A DNA stretch of 64,000 nt from Gammaproteobacteria bacterium (GCA_021773355.1 JAJFKE010000037.1:1-64000); one strand, 5' to 3'. Counted from the first letter of the stretch, positions 24,684 through 34,397 are shown. Notes: generated by a model not told the origin, from the sequence alone. Numbers and translations are program-made.

Positions 24684-26270
24684 TTATGACTTTTCTATCG
24701 CTCGAACTTCTGTGATTGGAATCATCTCTATATCTTTAAACTTGTCGCTTGCCGGGGAATCATTGTCTATAAGAGTGCTGATACTGGCATAGGTGTCAGT
24801 TACGAATACTGATTCATCGTTGTGGGTCTTTCGGGTTATGCCAAAATTAATTTTTTCCCGTTTGCCCGGAGGTATCTGATTCAACATGTTTTTGGTGGCC
24901 CACACTGATCCATTACGCGCGAAATCACTGATTCTGGATGCATAGTTAATGGTTTCACCGAGCACCGTAAACTCTACGTGCCCTCCGGCGTGGTAGCTAC
25001 CGAACCATTCCTGTCCCTCATTCAGACCTATATTCAGGAATATGTCGCTAAACCAGCCCTTGCGCGACTGCCACTGTTGCGTGATTCCTTTCATCATCTT
25101 TTGTAATTCTAAAGAACACTCGATGGCATTCAATTTGTAATCACAGTCCGGTTGTGGGAAGAAGTAGTACACCATACCGTCACCGGCGTGTTTTCCGTAT
25201 GTGCCATAGAATTTTCTAAAAATGGGAGCGCTTTCCTGCCAGATATTGTTAATAAGTTCAAAATACTCTTCGGCAGGTAATTCGGAACAGATCTTTATTG
25301 AGTTTTGTACGTCGGCAACCATCACCGTCACATCGGTGAGGTAGGGCTTGCGTTTTTTCAGCAGTTCGTTGATTACTTGATTGCGTTTGCTCAAGAATTC
25401 CAGCAGGTAATCATTATCCAGGCGCACCGGAGAATAGGTAAAGAAGATACCCTCTCTGTAGAAGCATATATATAAGTCAAAGGGAGTTAGTTTGCCCTCA
25501 GTAGTTACCAGCATTGTGGGGAAATGGATCATCGGTTCCTTTCCCACAGGCTGAACCTGCTCGTACACCTGCTTAATAATACCTAACTGATCGCTATCCA
25601 GAGCCGAATAAATTTTGATCAAGGCTTGCTGGTTGAGGCGCTTCTTGCCGGCGGCAAGGTGAGGCTGCAGCAATTCCCGGATGCGGTCCTGATCGTTGCC
25701 GGATTCTGTGCCAAACAGGAGTTTTAACAGGTTCCTGGATTCGAGATCGCCGGGAAGATCATTGTTGTAATTGAAAAAGGAGTGTTGCGCCTCGCTATTC
25801 CACCAAATCAGCTCGAAGTTGTTGTTTACCATATAGGCCGGGCCAGGAAGGTCGTCTATGCTACCGTCGAAGGACAGGTTTTGACCAAAACCGGGGGCAA
25901 CTTGTAGTTTGCCGGGCGATCCCTGCCCAGCATCCGAGGAAAGAGTGGTAGCTGTATTCTCGGCCGCTTTAGTTTGAGAGGCCTTAACAGCGGCAACCGA
26001 ACTTTTCGTTTGTTCAGCGGGGAGGGGCTGGGTTTTTCCTCCGAGATGGCGTGCTATCTGGGCCATGGTCATGCCTTGTTTCTTGAGCCGCTGCACTTGT
26101 TTGATTTGTTCGGCGGCGTCATCTTCAAAGTAGCCCAGCCGTGTAGCGCGACCCTCGTCGTCACCAGGTGTTTTTATGACGGGGTTGGGCAATATGCCCA
26201 GGGCCACGTAATTGTTCAGGGTGGCTCTAGAAATGCCCGTAATTTCAATTAGTTGCTTGCTATTTAACAT
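24684..26270 (-). CDS. MerR-HTH / PAS / class III adenylate cyclase fusion
   Basis: 528 residues. Residues 1-76 form a MerR-like winged helix (ISRATLNNYVALGILPNPV, LGYFEDDAAEQIKQVQRLKK), 80-125 an Ala/Thr/Gln-rich linker, and 135-290 a PAS-like sensor (GPAYMVNNNFELIWWNSE). Residues 312-500 form a class III cyclase catalytic domain with both metal Asp residues (D320 in MVADVQNS, D364 in HAGDGMVYYF) and the transition-state pair N442/R446 in GETINYASRI. It could therefore make cAMP and also bind DNA. The minus-strand promoter upstream overlaps a repeated motif, suggesting autoregulation. It is divergent from glpE. Confidence 0.82.
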   Translation of the reverse strand: MLNSKQLIEITGISRATLNNYVALGILPNPVIKTPGDDEGRATRLGYFEDDAAEQIKQVQRLKKQGMTMAQIARHLGGKTQPLPAEQTKSSVAAVKASQTKAAENTATTLSSDAGQGSPGKLQVAPGFGQNLSFDGSIDDLPGPAYMVNNNFELIWWNSEAQHSFFNYNNDLPGDLESRNLLKLLFGTESGNDQDRIRELLQPHLAAGKKRLNQQALIKIYSALDSDQLGIIKQVYEQVQPVGKEPMIHFPTMLVTTEGKLTPFDLYICFYREGIFFTYSPVRLDNDYLLEFLSKRNQVINELLKKRKPYLTDVTVMVADVQNSIKICSELPAEEYFELINNIWQESAPIFRKFYGTYGKHAGDGMVYYFFPQPDCDYKLNAIECSLELQKMMKGITQQWQSRKGWFSDIFLNIGLNEGQEWFGSYHAGGHVEFTVLGETINYASRISDFARNGSVWATKNMLNQIPPGKREKINFGITRKTHNDESVFVTDTYASISTLIDNDSPASDKFKDIEMIPITEVRAIEKS

Positions 26271-26302
26271 GTCTATGACGCCTGGCGCTGAGCCCTATAA
26301 GA

Positions 26303-26394
26303 TTTGGGCAGTATAAATAGGCAGCATAGCCTTGTCAACTGTATAAATAGACTGTTTAATTATAATGTCTAAATATATTTGGGCAGTATAAATA
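26303..26394. promoter_or_regulatory. Triple GTATAAATA repeat over the cyclase promoter
   Basis: TTTGGGCAGTATAAATA occurs exactly twice (26303-26319 and 26378-26394), and a shorter GTATAAATAG copy lies at 26341-26350. On the minus strand a near-consensus promoter is visible: TTGACA at 26338-26333, a 17-bp spacer, and TATACT at 26315-26310 inside the first repeat. On the plus strand a TATAAT at 26361-26366 could serve glpE. The repeats are candidate binding sites for the cyclase's own MerR domain. Confidence 0.6.
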
Positions 26395-26460
26395 CCCCGC
26401 TACCAGCCTATGGAAGCTGCTATCATCGCCGCACAGAGATTGAGCCAGCATCGGATAATT

Positions 26461-26790
26461 ATGGAATTTAAGCGAATAGATATAAACAAGGCGCGGGAGT
26501 TATTGGATGATTCAGCGTCCAATGGACTACAGATCGTAGATATTCGGGATGAGCGATCCTTTATCGAGGGTCATATACTGAATGCCGCCCACTTGGATAA
26601 TAGTAGCGTACAGCTGTTTATTGCGGGGGCGGATATGAGCAAGCCACTGCTTGTATATTGCTACCACGGGAATATGAGTCAGGGGGCGGCTGCCTATTTC
26701 TCCGAGCAGGGTTTCGAAGAGGCCTATAGTATGGATGGCGGTTATAGCGAGTGGGAGCTAAACTTTTCAGATAAAAACCTGTCTGATTGA
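26461..26790 (+). CDS. glpE: Thiosulfate sulfurtransferase GlpE (single-domain rhodanese)
   Basis: 109 residues from the ATG at 26461, matching the 108-residue E. coli GlpE; the frame is open upstream to 26410 without homology. The rhodanese active loop CYHGNMSQGAA carries the persulfide-forming Cys. N-terminal FKRIDINKA and VDIRDERSF, and C-terminal DGGYSEWE, fit the family. It moves sulfane sulfur from thiosulfate to cyanide or thiols. It is divergent from the cyclase gene and shares its control region. Confidence 0.9.
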   Translation: MEFKRIDINKARELLDDSASNGLQIVDIRDERSFIEGHILNAAHLDNSSVQLFIAGADMSKPLLVYCYHGNMSQGAAAYFSEQGFEEAYSMDGGYSEWELNFSDKNLSD

Positions 26791-26818
26791 TCTATGCGTG
26801 CAGCCGTTGGCTTTAAAA

Positions 26819-27247
26819 CTAGGGCTTCAAGGCATCTTCGCTATCTTTTTTTGCGAACATTCTCTTTGCGGTCATCACCGTAACCATATAGATCATATTA
26901 ATCATTGCCCAGGCGAATATTTCCAAGGGCCATAGTTGATGTGACTCCGGGTTCAGCGACTTGGTGATGACTATAATCAGCAGCCAGGCTAATAGAATAA
27001 AGAGTGGCAGGCCTGCTACCAGCCTCCAATTTCTATCCCATTGTCGTATAGCTGCCGCTGGTAGTACGGCACTGGCCAGTGTTACGGCTATCACCACGAA
27101 AATGATTATCAAATCCCAGATACCGCTGGAAGAGCTGTCGCTAAGCGATGCCGCCAGAGCAGTATTTGTCGTGATCAGAGTAAAAAGGATAAGCTTGATT
27201 CGGCCGAAAAAAGTCAGCAAGCTTGAGCTTCTTATTTTTGTAGTCAT
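26819..27247 (-). CDS. Small membrane protein, unknown function
   Basis: 142 residues with a possible signal or first membrane segment (about 14-32, ALAA end) and then three more hydrophobic segments (IWDLIIIFVVIAVTLASAVL, WRLVAGLPLFILLAWLLIIV, PLEIFAWAMINMIYMVTVM). The tail is basic and cytoplasmic-looking (KRMFAKKDSEDALKP). I do not recognise a family. It is convergent with glpE (28 bp between stops). Confidence 0.6.
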   Translation of the reverse strand: MTTKIRSSSLLTFFGRIKLILFTLITTNTALAASLSDSSSSGIWDLIIIFVVIAVTLASAVLPAAAIRQWDRNWRLVAGLPLFILLAWLLIIVITKSLNPESHQLWPLEIFAWAMINMIYMVTVMTAKRMFAKKDSEDALKP

Positions 27248-27480
27248 TGTAGTTGTAGCCTGTAGCTAGCGCCAAACGATAGGGGATTAAATCAGAGCAA
27301 GGTGGCTGCGGAAAGTTATCTTTTGCGAAATGATGGACAATGCGACAGTTCCTTAATAAATCTGCCCCTATGCCTCTATGGAAGCTTGCGGTATCGGGAC
27401 AAAAGCTGGTCCCATAATTCACAGCACGGGGTTACAAGTAAAATACCAATAAGACAATGCTGTGGCCTCAGGAGTTATTT

Positions 27481-28398
27481 ATGAACAATCGATTTGCACT
27501 TCTACTTTCCGTACTGAGCATTCTGAGCGGCTGCGCTAACGGAGTGTCCTCCAGTTCGGCGCCGGATAGAATTATCGCCGAGCGCGGTGGATTCATTCCT
27601 GAAGGGATCGAGTACGACAATACGCGTAAGCGCTTTCTTATCGGCTCTATGGCTGATGGCACCGTGTACGAAATCACATCGATAGGAACACTGATTCCGG
27701 CTATTCGTTCGCCAGATTTGATTGCATCGGTTGGAATCGAAGTCGATGAGCCGCGCGACCGTTTGCTGGTGGCCAATTCGGATCGAGTAAATCCAAACGG
27801 CGGCGCGATGTTGGGAGTGTATGATCTGGACAGCGGAGAGCAACTGGCCATGGTTGATCTCGCTGCCAGCATAGCGAACAAGCCTGCAAATTCGAATCAC
27901 TTCGCCAATGACGTCGCAGTAAGTGCTGCCGGGGTTGCCTATGTGACCGATAGCCGAATGAAGATCGTGTATAAGGTTGATCGCTATTATCAGGCCAGTG
28001 TACTACTGGATTTTGGCGTGGATTCTGCATTTGGCCTGAATGGCCTCGAGTATCATCCGGCTGGCTATCTAATACTGGTATCGCCGGCAACCGCTCAATT
28101 AATCAAAGTGCCTGTAGACAATCCCCAGCGTTGGGCTGTGGTCGAACTGGATTTTCCCGCCCGTGGTGGCGATGGTCTGGTCTGGGCGAGTGATGGGAGT
28201 CTTGCCGTAATATCAAACAATGCCAGTAGAGTGAGTAAGTACCGTAGTGATGACAATTGGCGCAGTGCTTACCTGGTGGGATTAGCGAGTTTCCCAGGAC
28301 AGGCTACCACCGGTGCCACAGTTGGCGATGACATCTATGTGGTGCAGCCGCATTTTGCTGACCAGGAACCACCAGAAATACTGCGCGCCAGATTTTAG
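27481..28398 (+). CDS. Beta-propeller lipoprotein, SMP-30/gluconolactonase-like
   Basis: 305 residues from the ATG at 27481. The signal peptide ends in a lipobox, LSGC, so the mature protein is a lipid-anchored periplasmic or surface protein. The body has NHL/SMP-30-type blades: GFIPEGIEYDNTRKRFLIGS, GIEVDEPRDRLLVANS, ANDVAVSAAGVAYVTDS, GLNGLEYHPAGYLILVS, GDGLVWASDGSLAVISN. The acidic and Asn residues of these blades match the metal site of lactonases. The substrate is unknown. Confidence 0.8.
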   Translation: MNNRFALLLSVLSILSGCANGVSSSSAPDRIIAERGGFIPEGIEYDNTRKRFLIGSMADGTVYEITSIGTLIPAIRSPDLIASVGIEVDEPRDRLLVANSDRVNPNGGAMLGVYDLDSGEQLAMVDLAASIANKPANSNHFANDVAVSAAGVAYVTDSRMKIVYKVDRYYQASVLLDFGVDSAFGLNGLEYHPAGYLILVSPATAQLIKVPVDNPQRWAVVELDFPARGGDGLVWASDGSLAVISNNASRVSKYRSDDNWRSAYLVGLASFPGQATTGATVGDDIYVVQPHFADQEPPEILRARF

Positions 28399-28433
28399 CT
28401 GTCACAGAAAAGCTGGTGCTGCACTGATGTGCT

Positions 28434-30017
28434 TTAGAATTTAGTACTTGGCAACCAGATGTCGGCGTAGCGTGAAGCTTCGTATAAGTCTTTGTCGATA
28501 ACTGGGTCGGAATCTCCTTTCATGACAAGTGCCTGCTGCACTCCAAACAGAGACCAAATGTTATGTGGATGTTCAGAAAGATCTTGTCGATACACTTCCA
28601 GGGCACTGTCGTAAGCTTGCAATTCCATATAGGCAGCTCCAAGCCAGTGGCGTGGGGAGAAGGGTAATGGTTCCGGCTCATCGTAATTCAGATTGTCGTA
28701 ATAGTCGGTAGCTAGTCGAAACGCTTCCGCCGCTGCTTCCAGGTTGCCTTCGTTCCAGGCTATTTCGCCTTCCAGTATGCCCGCCAGGGTACCCACTATG
28801 TCTTTGCCGTCATGGAATCGAAACCTTGCGCTGGTGGTTTCTGTTAATTCCTTGAGTGCTTGCATGGTGGCCCTGGCTTTGTCAGCTTCGCCAGACTTCA
28901 GGGCAGCGTAGCCTTGGGAGAAATCATACATGCTGATATTGATTTCGCCGCTGGGTGGATCGGTGATATCCAAAACTTCATCGAAGCGACCGAATCGGAT
29001 TAGAGCCATGCTATGCATAGAGGTATTGTTGTTTAGCTTGGCCAAATCCTTTGCGGCTTGAATGGCCGATGCGCTTTCTCCGCCCATGCTCGCCGCGTAA
29101 TACAACATTGTTAAATTGTGTGTGGGATAAATGGCAAAGCCTTCGCCGATTGCCGCTTTTTGATCGGAGTGCCAGGCTAAGGTATTTGCGCGTACCGCAT
29201 CATGCCAGAGTCCCATCTCATTCCAGGTGTGACTGGGCATGTGATTTATGTGGCTAGCGCCGGGAATCGAATTGCCTAAGTAGCGAGCGCAAGGTGCTGC
29301 AAGTTCAGGCGTGGCAGTTGACTCGGTTGCGTGCACCAGAAGATGACAGGCACCAGGGTGCCGGATGTCTTTTTCTAGTACGCTAAGTAATACATTGTGC
29401 AGTCGGATTACATTGGGATCTTCCAGGTCACGATAGCCTCTGCGTTCTTCCAGTAGGAACAGCGCATCGCCGTACAGTGTGGCGATATCGAGATCGCTGG
29501 GATATTTAGCCGAGAGCTCAGCCATGGCATTCGCATAGGCTTGATCCTGTTCTCTGCGTGTCTCTGGATCGAAGTCCTCGACATAGCGAACCTTGAGTGC
29601 GCGAATCATATCAGCTTCTTTTGTGGTTGCGCTGTCGATTCTGGCTAGCGCTTGTTGCAATGCGTTATAGGCGCGGGGTGCTTGCGCCGTGGTCATTGCT
29701 CCATTTAAGTAGGAGCCCCAACTCCAGGCTTCACCCCAATAACAGATAGCACAGTCAGGATCTGCCAGATGGGAAGCTTGAAATGAACGCGCAGCCTCTT
29801 CTTTGGCAAAGGCATACATCAATTGATAACCTTGATCAAAATAGGCCTGAGCTAGTTCATTGTCAGAGGAAATCGGGAAATGGAAATCGCCCATTGCACT
29901 ATCAAATAATTGCATGGGCTGATTAAACGAATCCGGGTAATCGATTTCCTGTGCCAGGCTGTTAAAGCTGAGTGAGCAGCAAATTACTGCCGCGAATGTT
30001 CTTGCTGATAGATTCAT
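28434..30017 (-). CDS. Secreted tetratricopeptide repeat protein
   Basis: 527 residues with a signal peptide (cleaved near LAQ-EID). Helical TPR-like units run through the chain: QAYFDQGYQLMYAFAKEEAA, ICYWGEAWSWGSYL, AYNALQQALARI, WLGAAYMELQAYDSALEVYR. The motif HMPSHTWNEMGLWHDAVRAN is typical of a family of large periplasmic TPR proteins of unknown role. It is 70 bp downstream of the AbgT transporter on the same strand, so the two may form a transcript. Confidence 0.8.
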   Translation of the reverse strand: MNLSARTFAAVICCSLSFNSLAQEIDYPDSFNQPMQLFDSAMGDFHFPISSDNELAQAYFDQGYQLMYAFAKEEAARSFQASHLADPDCAICYWGEAWSWGSYLNGAMTTAQAPRAYNALQQALARIDSATTKEADMIRALKVRYVEDFDPETRREQDQAYANAMAELSAKYPSDLDIATLYGDALFLLEERRGYRDLEDPNVIRLHNVLLSVLEKDIRHPGACHLLVHATESTATPELAAPCARYLGNSIPGASHINHMPSHTWNEMGLWHDAVRANTLAWHSDQKAAIGEGFAIYPTHNLTMLYYAASMGGESASAIQAAKDLAKLNNNTSMHSMALIRFGRFDEVLDITDPPSGEINISMYDFSQGYAALKSGEADKARATMQALKELTETTSARFRFHDGKDIVGTLAGILEGEIAWNEGNLEAAAEAFRLATDYYDNLNYDEPEPLPFSPRHWLGAAYMELQAYDSALEVYRQDLSEHPHNIWSLFGVQQALVMKGDSDPVIDKDLYEASRYADIWLPSTKF

Positions 30018-30087
30018 ATTACGTTCCTGAATATTCCTTCTGGTTTTGTTATTAGACTATATAGACTGCAACTAGTCCGAAGTTGAT

Positions 30088-31668
30088 TTATCTCAAGATG
30101 AATTCAACAGGGGCATTGGGCCCTAAGGGTATGCCTAACACCACCCAGATGATGGTTAATGCCAAGCCTGATAGTAGGAGCAAGATCGAGTAAGGCAACA
30201 TCGTTGCGGCCAAGCTGCCTAGACCAAACTCCTTTTGCCAACGCTGACAGAACACTAATATCAGCGGGAAATAGGGCATTAGAGGGGTGATGATATTAGT
30301 CGCGCCGTCACCTACGCGGTACGCAGCCGTGCTCATCTCAGGACTGATACCGATAAGCATCAACATGGGTACCAGTACCGGTGCTAATAAGGCCCATTTG
30401 GCGCTGGCAGAACCGATGAACAGATTAATGGTGGCGCCAAACAGAATTATCAACGCCATCAATATTGAATCCGGGAGGCTCGAACCCTCTAATACCGCCG
30501 CACCTTTAATAGCGAATATCAGCCCCAGATTTGACCAATTAAACATGGCAACGAAATGCGCCGCTGTGAAAGCCAATACCAGGTAGTAGGCAAGATCCGC
30601 CATGGCGTCGCTCATCATTTTTACAATGTCGCGATGACTGCTTACAGATCCTGCGGCAGCGCCATAGGCCCAGCCGGCAGCCAGAAACAGGAAGAAGAAA
30701 CCCGCAACCAGGGATTGAAACAGAGGGGTCAGCCTGGCTTCCGGATTGGCATCTTCATTAATTAGAGGCGTTCCTGGCCCTATAGTCAGGAATACCCATA
30801 TGGCTATAATCGCCAGACAAGCATAACCGGCTCTTGCCAGACCTTTGCGTTCATCGGCGCTGAGGCTTACGTTTGGGTCCTTAATTATGCCGGCGGTACT
30901 ACTTTCTGTTTCACCGGGAACAATAGGTGCTAATCGAGGTTCGATAATTTTGTCGGTGACGTACCAGATCACTGGAAGAAAAACGAAGGTCATGGCGATA
31001 ATAAAGTAGGCATTGCCGGCAATATTCGCATCCCAGGAAGGTTGAATGGTTTCCGCCGCAGCCTCGGTAATTCCGAACAGCAATGCATCCAATTGACCGG
31101 GTAGTAGATTCGCCGAAAAGCCACCAGATACACCAGCAAACGCAGCCGCGATTCCGGCGATGGGATGGCGACCCGCCGCCGCGAAGATAACGCCCGCCAA
31201 CGGTATCAACACCACGTAGGCAGCGTCCGCGGCCAGATTTCCAACCATGCCGATCAACGCAACCGCAGGAGTGAGTAGCAGTTTGGGCGCTTTCGATACC
31301 GCACCACTCATGGCGGATGCAAACAGGCCGGAACGTTCGGCTACACCGGCACCGAGCATAACCACCAGCACGTAGCCCAAGGGGTGAAAGCTAGTAAAGG
31401 TAGCTGGCATTTCCACCAATAGACGTTGGATGTTGCCCGCCGATAGCAAGCTCTCGGCAGTTATCATCAGTGTATTACCACTGGCGTCCACCTGGGTTGG
31501 ATGTGCCGCCGAGACTCCAGCCAAGGCGGCGACCACGCTGATCGCTATGACAGCTGCTATGCAGTAGAGGAAAATAAATACTGGATCGGGTAGTTTGTTT
31601 CCGGACTTTTCTATCCAGGCAAGAACGCCTTTCATTTCATTGGCATGTGTTTGTATATTGTCAGTCAT
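30088..31668 (-). CDS. AbgT-family transporter
   Basis: 526 residues, about 9-11 membrane segments. Family signatures: LPDPVFIFLYCIA at the N terminus, FTSFHPLGYVLVVMLGAGVAE, the paired reentrant regions GNLAADAAYVVLIPLAG and SAKWALLAPVLVPMLM, and GDGATNIITPLMPYFPLIL. AbgT proteins carry p-aminobenzoyl-glutamate or act as sulfonamide efflux pumps (MtrF, YdaH). Context does not decide the substrate. In the window, pabB makes PABA precursor, but it is 10 kb away. Confidence 0.9.
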   Translation of the reverse strand: MTDNIQTHANEMKGVLAWIEKSGNKLPDPVFIFLYCIAAVIAISVVAALAGVSAAHPTQVDASGNTLMITAESLLSAGNIQRLLVEMPATFTSFHPLGYVLVVMLGAGVAERSGLFASAMSGAVSKAPKLLLTPAVALIGMVGNLAADAAYVVLIPLAGVIFAAAGRHPIAGIAAAFAGVSGGFSANLLPGQLDALLFGITEAAAETIQPSWDANIAGNAYFIIAMTFVFLPVIWYVTDKIIEPRLAPIVPGETESSTAGIIKDPNVSLSADERKGLARAGYACLAIIAIWVFLTIGPGTPLINEDANPEARLTPLFQSLVAGFFFLFLAAGWAYGAAAGSVSSHRDIVKMMSDAMADLAYYLVLAFTAAHFVAMFNWSNLGLIFAIKGAAVLEGSSLPDSILMALIILFGATINLFIGSASAKWALLAPVLVPMLMLIGISPEMSTAAYRVGDGATNIITPLMPYFPLILVFCQRWQKEFGLGSLAATMLPYSILLLLSGLALTIIWVVLGIPLGPNAPVEFILR

Positions 31669-31740
31669 TATTATTATTCCCAGGCTACTGCAGCACGGCT
31701 GTTTTTACTGATTGAATGAATCTGACTCTAGGATAGAGCT

Positions 31741-33078
31741 CTAACGTAGTAAACGGAAAAATGTGTTGAGTTCGTTTACGTAGCTTTGCGGTTGTTCGAG
31801 AGCGGCGAAGTGGCCGCCTTCATCCATGATGGCGTAGTGCCGTAAATCATAGGCTGCTTCAACCCAGGATTCTGGCGTGATGAAAATCTCGGCCGGATAT
31901 ACGGCGGCGCCAGTGGGGACATCAATATAGCCTATGGGTTTTTCTACAGGAGTGCGTCCGTTCTCGTAATAAATGCGGGCGGAAGAGGTTATTGTTTCGG
32001 TAAACCAGTAAATGGAAATATTAGTCAGTAATTCATCTTTTGTAAAATGATTGTCTAGATAGCCGTCAGCTCCCTGCGGCATATCTGTCCAGCCGTGAAA
32101 TTTCTCAACAATCCACGCCGCCAGGCCGGCGGGTGAATCGTTTAAACCTACACCTAAACTTTGTGGCTTAGAGCCTTGAATTTGTTGATACGCTCTTTCA
32201 TTTTGCATATAAGCACCGCGGGCTGTTCGCAGCGTACGCTCAGCCTCGGTCATATTGTCGCGCACAGACTCGTCTTGCGGCGGGTTGGCCAGAACCATAT
32301 TTGAATGCAGTCCTATCAATCGATCTGGGTAATGGTTAGCCAGGTGGCGATTAATAATGGCACCCCAATCGCCACCAGCGATAGCGTACTTCTCGTATCC
32401 CAGTCGCTGCATGAGAGCTGCAAGAATGTGAGCAAATTTTTCTGGACTGTAGCCCGGTTGACTGGGTTTTTCAGAAAAACCAAAACCGGGAAGCGAGGGA
32501 GCAATAACATGGTAGGAATCTGCGGCAGCGCCATCATGAGCAGTGGGATCGGTTAGAGGTCCAATGATCTTGCTGAACTCGCTAACTGAACCGGGCCAGC
32601 CGTGAACAATCATCAAAGGTATAGCATCAGGATTTTGCGAACGTTGGTGAATGAAATGCATTTCTAATCCATCAATTTCAGTTTTGAATTGATCAAATTG
32701 ATTTAATTGAGTTTCTTGTTCACGCCAATCGAAGTCATTCTGCCAATAATCGAGTAGTTCCCTGAGATAAGTTGAATCAGTTCCGTATTCCCAAGTTGTG
32801 TCAACTATTTGATCGGGCATGCGAGTCGCGGATAATCTGCGTTTCAAATCGTTTATAGCGGCGTCTGCTACATTGATCTCGAATGGCACTATAGGGGCGT
32901 TATTTGCTAGTTTGCTTTGGCTCATGATTGTCTTACTCGGCGACAAGTTTAGGGAAGCTGAATCGAGGGTATGGGCAATGCCCAAATCCGGACTGGCTTG
33001 AATCGGCAGACTGGCAAGGACGAATAGGGCAATAACTGTTCCTAATGGGTTTTTCATAGTTGCTAATTTTGATGACAT
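31741..33078 (-). CDS. Exported epoxide hydrolase, EHN type
   Basis: 445 residues from the ATG at 33078, which has GAGG 6 bp upstream; the frame is open a little further into the preceding aminotransferase gene. A signal peptide (IALFVLASLPIQA) is followed by an N-terminal EHN domain (VPFEINVADAAINDLKRRL, WRIQ-type WQNDFDWREQE) and an alpha/beta hydrolase. The oxyanion motif is HGWPGS, the nucleophile Asp is in GGDWGAII, the lid Tyr region is IYWFTETITSSARIYYE, and the catalytic His is in DEGGHFAALE. It opens epoxides to diols, in the manner of juvenile-hormone-type epoxide hydrolases. The periplasmic location is unusual but common in this bacterial subgroup. Confidence 0.88.
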   Translation of the reverse strand: MSSKLATMKNPLGTVIALFVLASLPIQASPDLGIAHTLDSASLNLSPSKTIMSQSKLANNAPIVPFEINVADAAINDLKRRLSATRMPDQIVDTTWEYGTDSTYLRELLDYWQNDFDWREQETQLNQFDQFKTEIDGLEMHFIHQRSQNPDAIPLMIVHGWPGSVSEFSKIIGPLTDPTAHDGAAADSYHVIAPSLPGFGFSEKPSQPGYSPEKFAHILAALMQRLGYEKYAIAGGDWGAIINRHLANHYPDRLIGLHSNMVLANPPQDESVRDNMTEAERTLRTARGAYMQNERAYQQIQGSKPQSLGVGLNDSPAGLAAWIVEKFHGWTDMPQGADGYLDNHFTKDELLTNISIYWFTETITSSARIYYENGRTPVEKPIGYIDVPTGAAVYPAEIFITPESWVEAAYDLRHYAIMDEGGHFAALEQPQSYVNELNTFFRLLR

Positions 33079-33118
33079 TTCGAACCTCGAATTAATTGAA
33101 TTTTTTGCTGCTGTGTTG

Positions 33119-34291
33119 TTATTTTTCCCAGCCTTGCAATACCGCATTGATTATTTGCGTTGCTGAGTCTATTTCTTCTCGTGAGACATTGAGCGCGGGA
33201 AGCAGGCGTATGCTATTTCCACCGGCCTTTACCACAAGTAATTTTTCCTGTTGCAGCCGTTTGATTAATTCTGCTGCATCCGCTTCACAGACGAGCCCTA
33301 GCATCAGGCCTATCCCGCTTACCTGCTTAAGCAGGGAAGGGTGGTTTTCTACCAGTTTTTGCAAACCTGCTTTAAAATGATTCCCTAAGTCTTTAACATT
33401 GTTAAGAAAGCTTTCTTCGTTGACGATATCGATGACTGCATTACCTACCGCAGTGGCTAAGGGGTTGCCGCCGAAGGTACTACCATGAGTGCCAGGGGTA
33501 AGCGCTGATGCGGCTTCTTCAGTGGCCAGGCAGGCACCGATGGGAAACCCGCCACCCAATCCCTTAGCTGTAGCCAGTACATCAGGGCTCACGCCCATGA
33601 GCTGATAGGCGTAAAGATTACCGGTCCGAGCTATGCCACATTGAACCTCATCAAACATGAGCAATATTCCATGTGTGTCACATAAGTCTCTGACGGCTTT
33701 CAAATAATTCTTGTCGACAACAGTGATACCGCCTTCGCCCTGGACCGGCTCAAGTATCACCGCGGCAGTTTTGGGGCCGATCATCGCTTGCAGTGAGTCC
33801 AGGTCACCGAAGGCTGCTTGATCGAAACCCGTGTCGCCAACTAAAAACCCTTCGCAGTGGAGCGGGTTGGCGGCTGCCGCTATGGCAGAAAGACTGCGAC
33901 CATGGAATGCACCGGTCATGGAAATGATTCGATTACGCTGCACTTGTCCTTTGTTATAAAAATGGCGGCGTATTATCTTGAAACCGCATTCAATCGCCTC
34001 TGTTCCAGAGTTACAGAAAAACACTCTGTCGGCAAAGGTACTTGCCACGAGTTTTCCTGCTAATTGTTCACTCGGCGTTATGTAATACAGATTGGAGGTA
34101 TGCCAGAGTTTATTCGCCTGCTCGCTCAGAGCGCTAATTAGAGCAGGATGGCAATGGCCTAGACTATTGACCGCAATACCCATGGCGAAATCCAGATATT
34201 GATCTCCCTCTGTTGTGTAGAGGTAGGAGCCCTTCCCATGGTCGAATTCCAGTTCCTTGCTTCCATAATTCTGCATAAGGGCAGAGGTCAT
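33119..34291 (-). CDS. argD: Acetylornithine aminotransferase-type class III aminotransferase
   Basis: 390 residues, PLP-dependent. Signatures: FCNSGTEAIECGFKIIRRH, GAFHGRS, EPVQGEGGI, the PLP-region FDEVQCGIARTGNLYAY and the Lys loop LATAKGLGGGFPIGACLA, then HGSTFGGNPLA. It converts N-acetylglutamate semialdehyde and glutamate to acetylornithine in arginine synthesis; many ArgD proteins also act on succinyldiaminopimelate. AGGAAAGGATT precedes the ATG. No other arginine gene is nearby, so a related substrate is possible. It ends 40 bp before the epoxide hydrolase start. Confidence 0.82.
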   Translation of the reverse strand: MTSALMQNYGSKELEFDHGKGSYLYTTEGDQYLDFAMGIAVNSLGHCHPALISALSEQANKLWHTSNLYYITPSEQLAGKLVASTFADRVFFCNSGTEAIECGFKIIRRHFYNKGQVQRNRIISMTGAFHGRSLSAIAAAANPLHCEGFLVGDTGFDQAAFGDLDSLQAMIGPKTAAVILEPVQGEGGITVVDKNYLKAVRDLCDTHGILLMFDEVQCGIARTGNLYAYQLMGVSPDVLATAKGLGGGFPIGACLATEEAASALTPGTHGSTFGGNPLATAVGNAVIDIVNEESFLNNVKDLGNHFKAGLQKLVENHPSLLKQVSGIGLMLGLVCEADAAELIKRLQQEKLLVVKAGGNSIRLLPALNVSREEIDSATQIINAVLQGWEK

Positions 34292-34397
34292 AATCCTTTC
34301 CTAAGTGTTTAAATTGGCTAGCTTGCTTGCTGTCAGCCTACAAAAATCTGCGGCGGTTTGCCGGCTTAGAGTGTATCATTTAATCTTCATTTTACAG

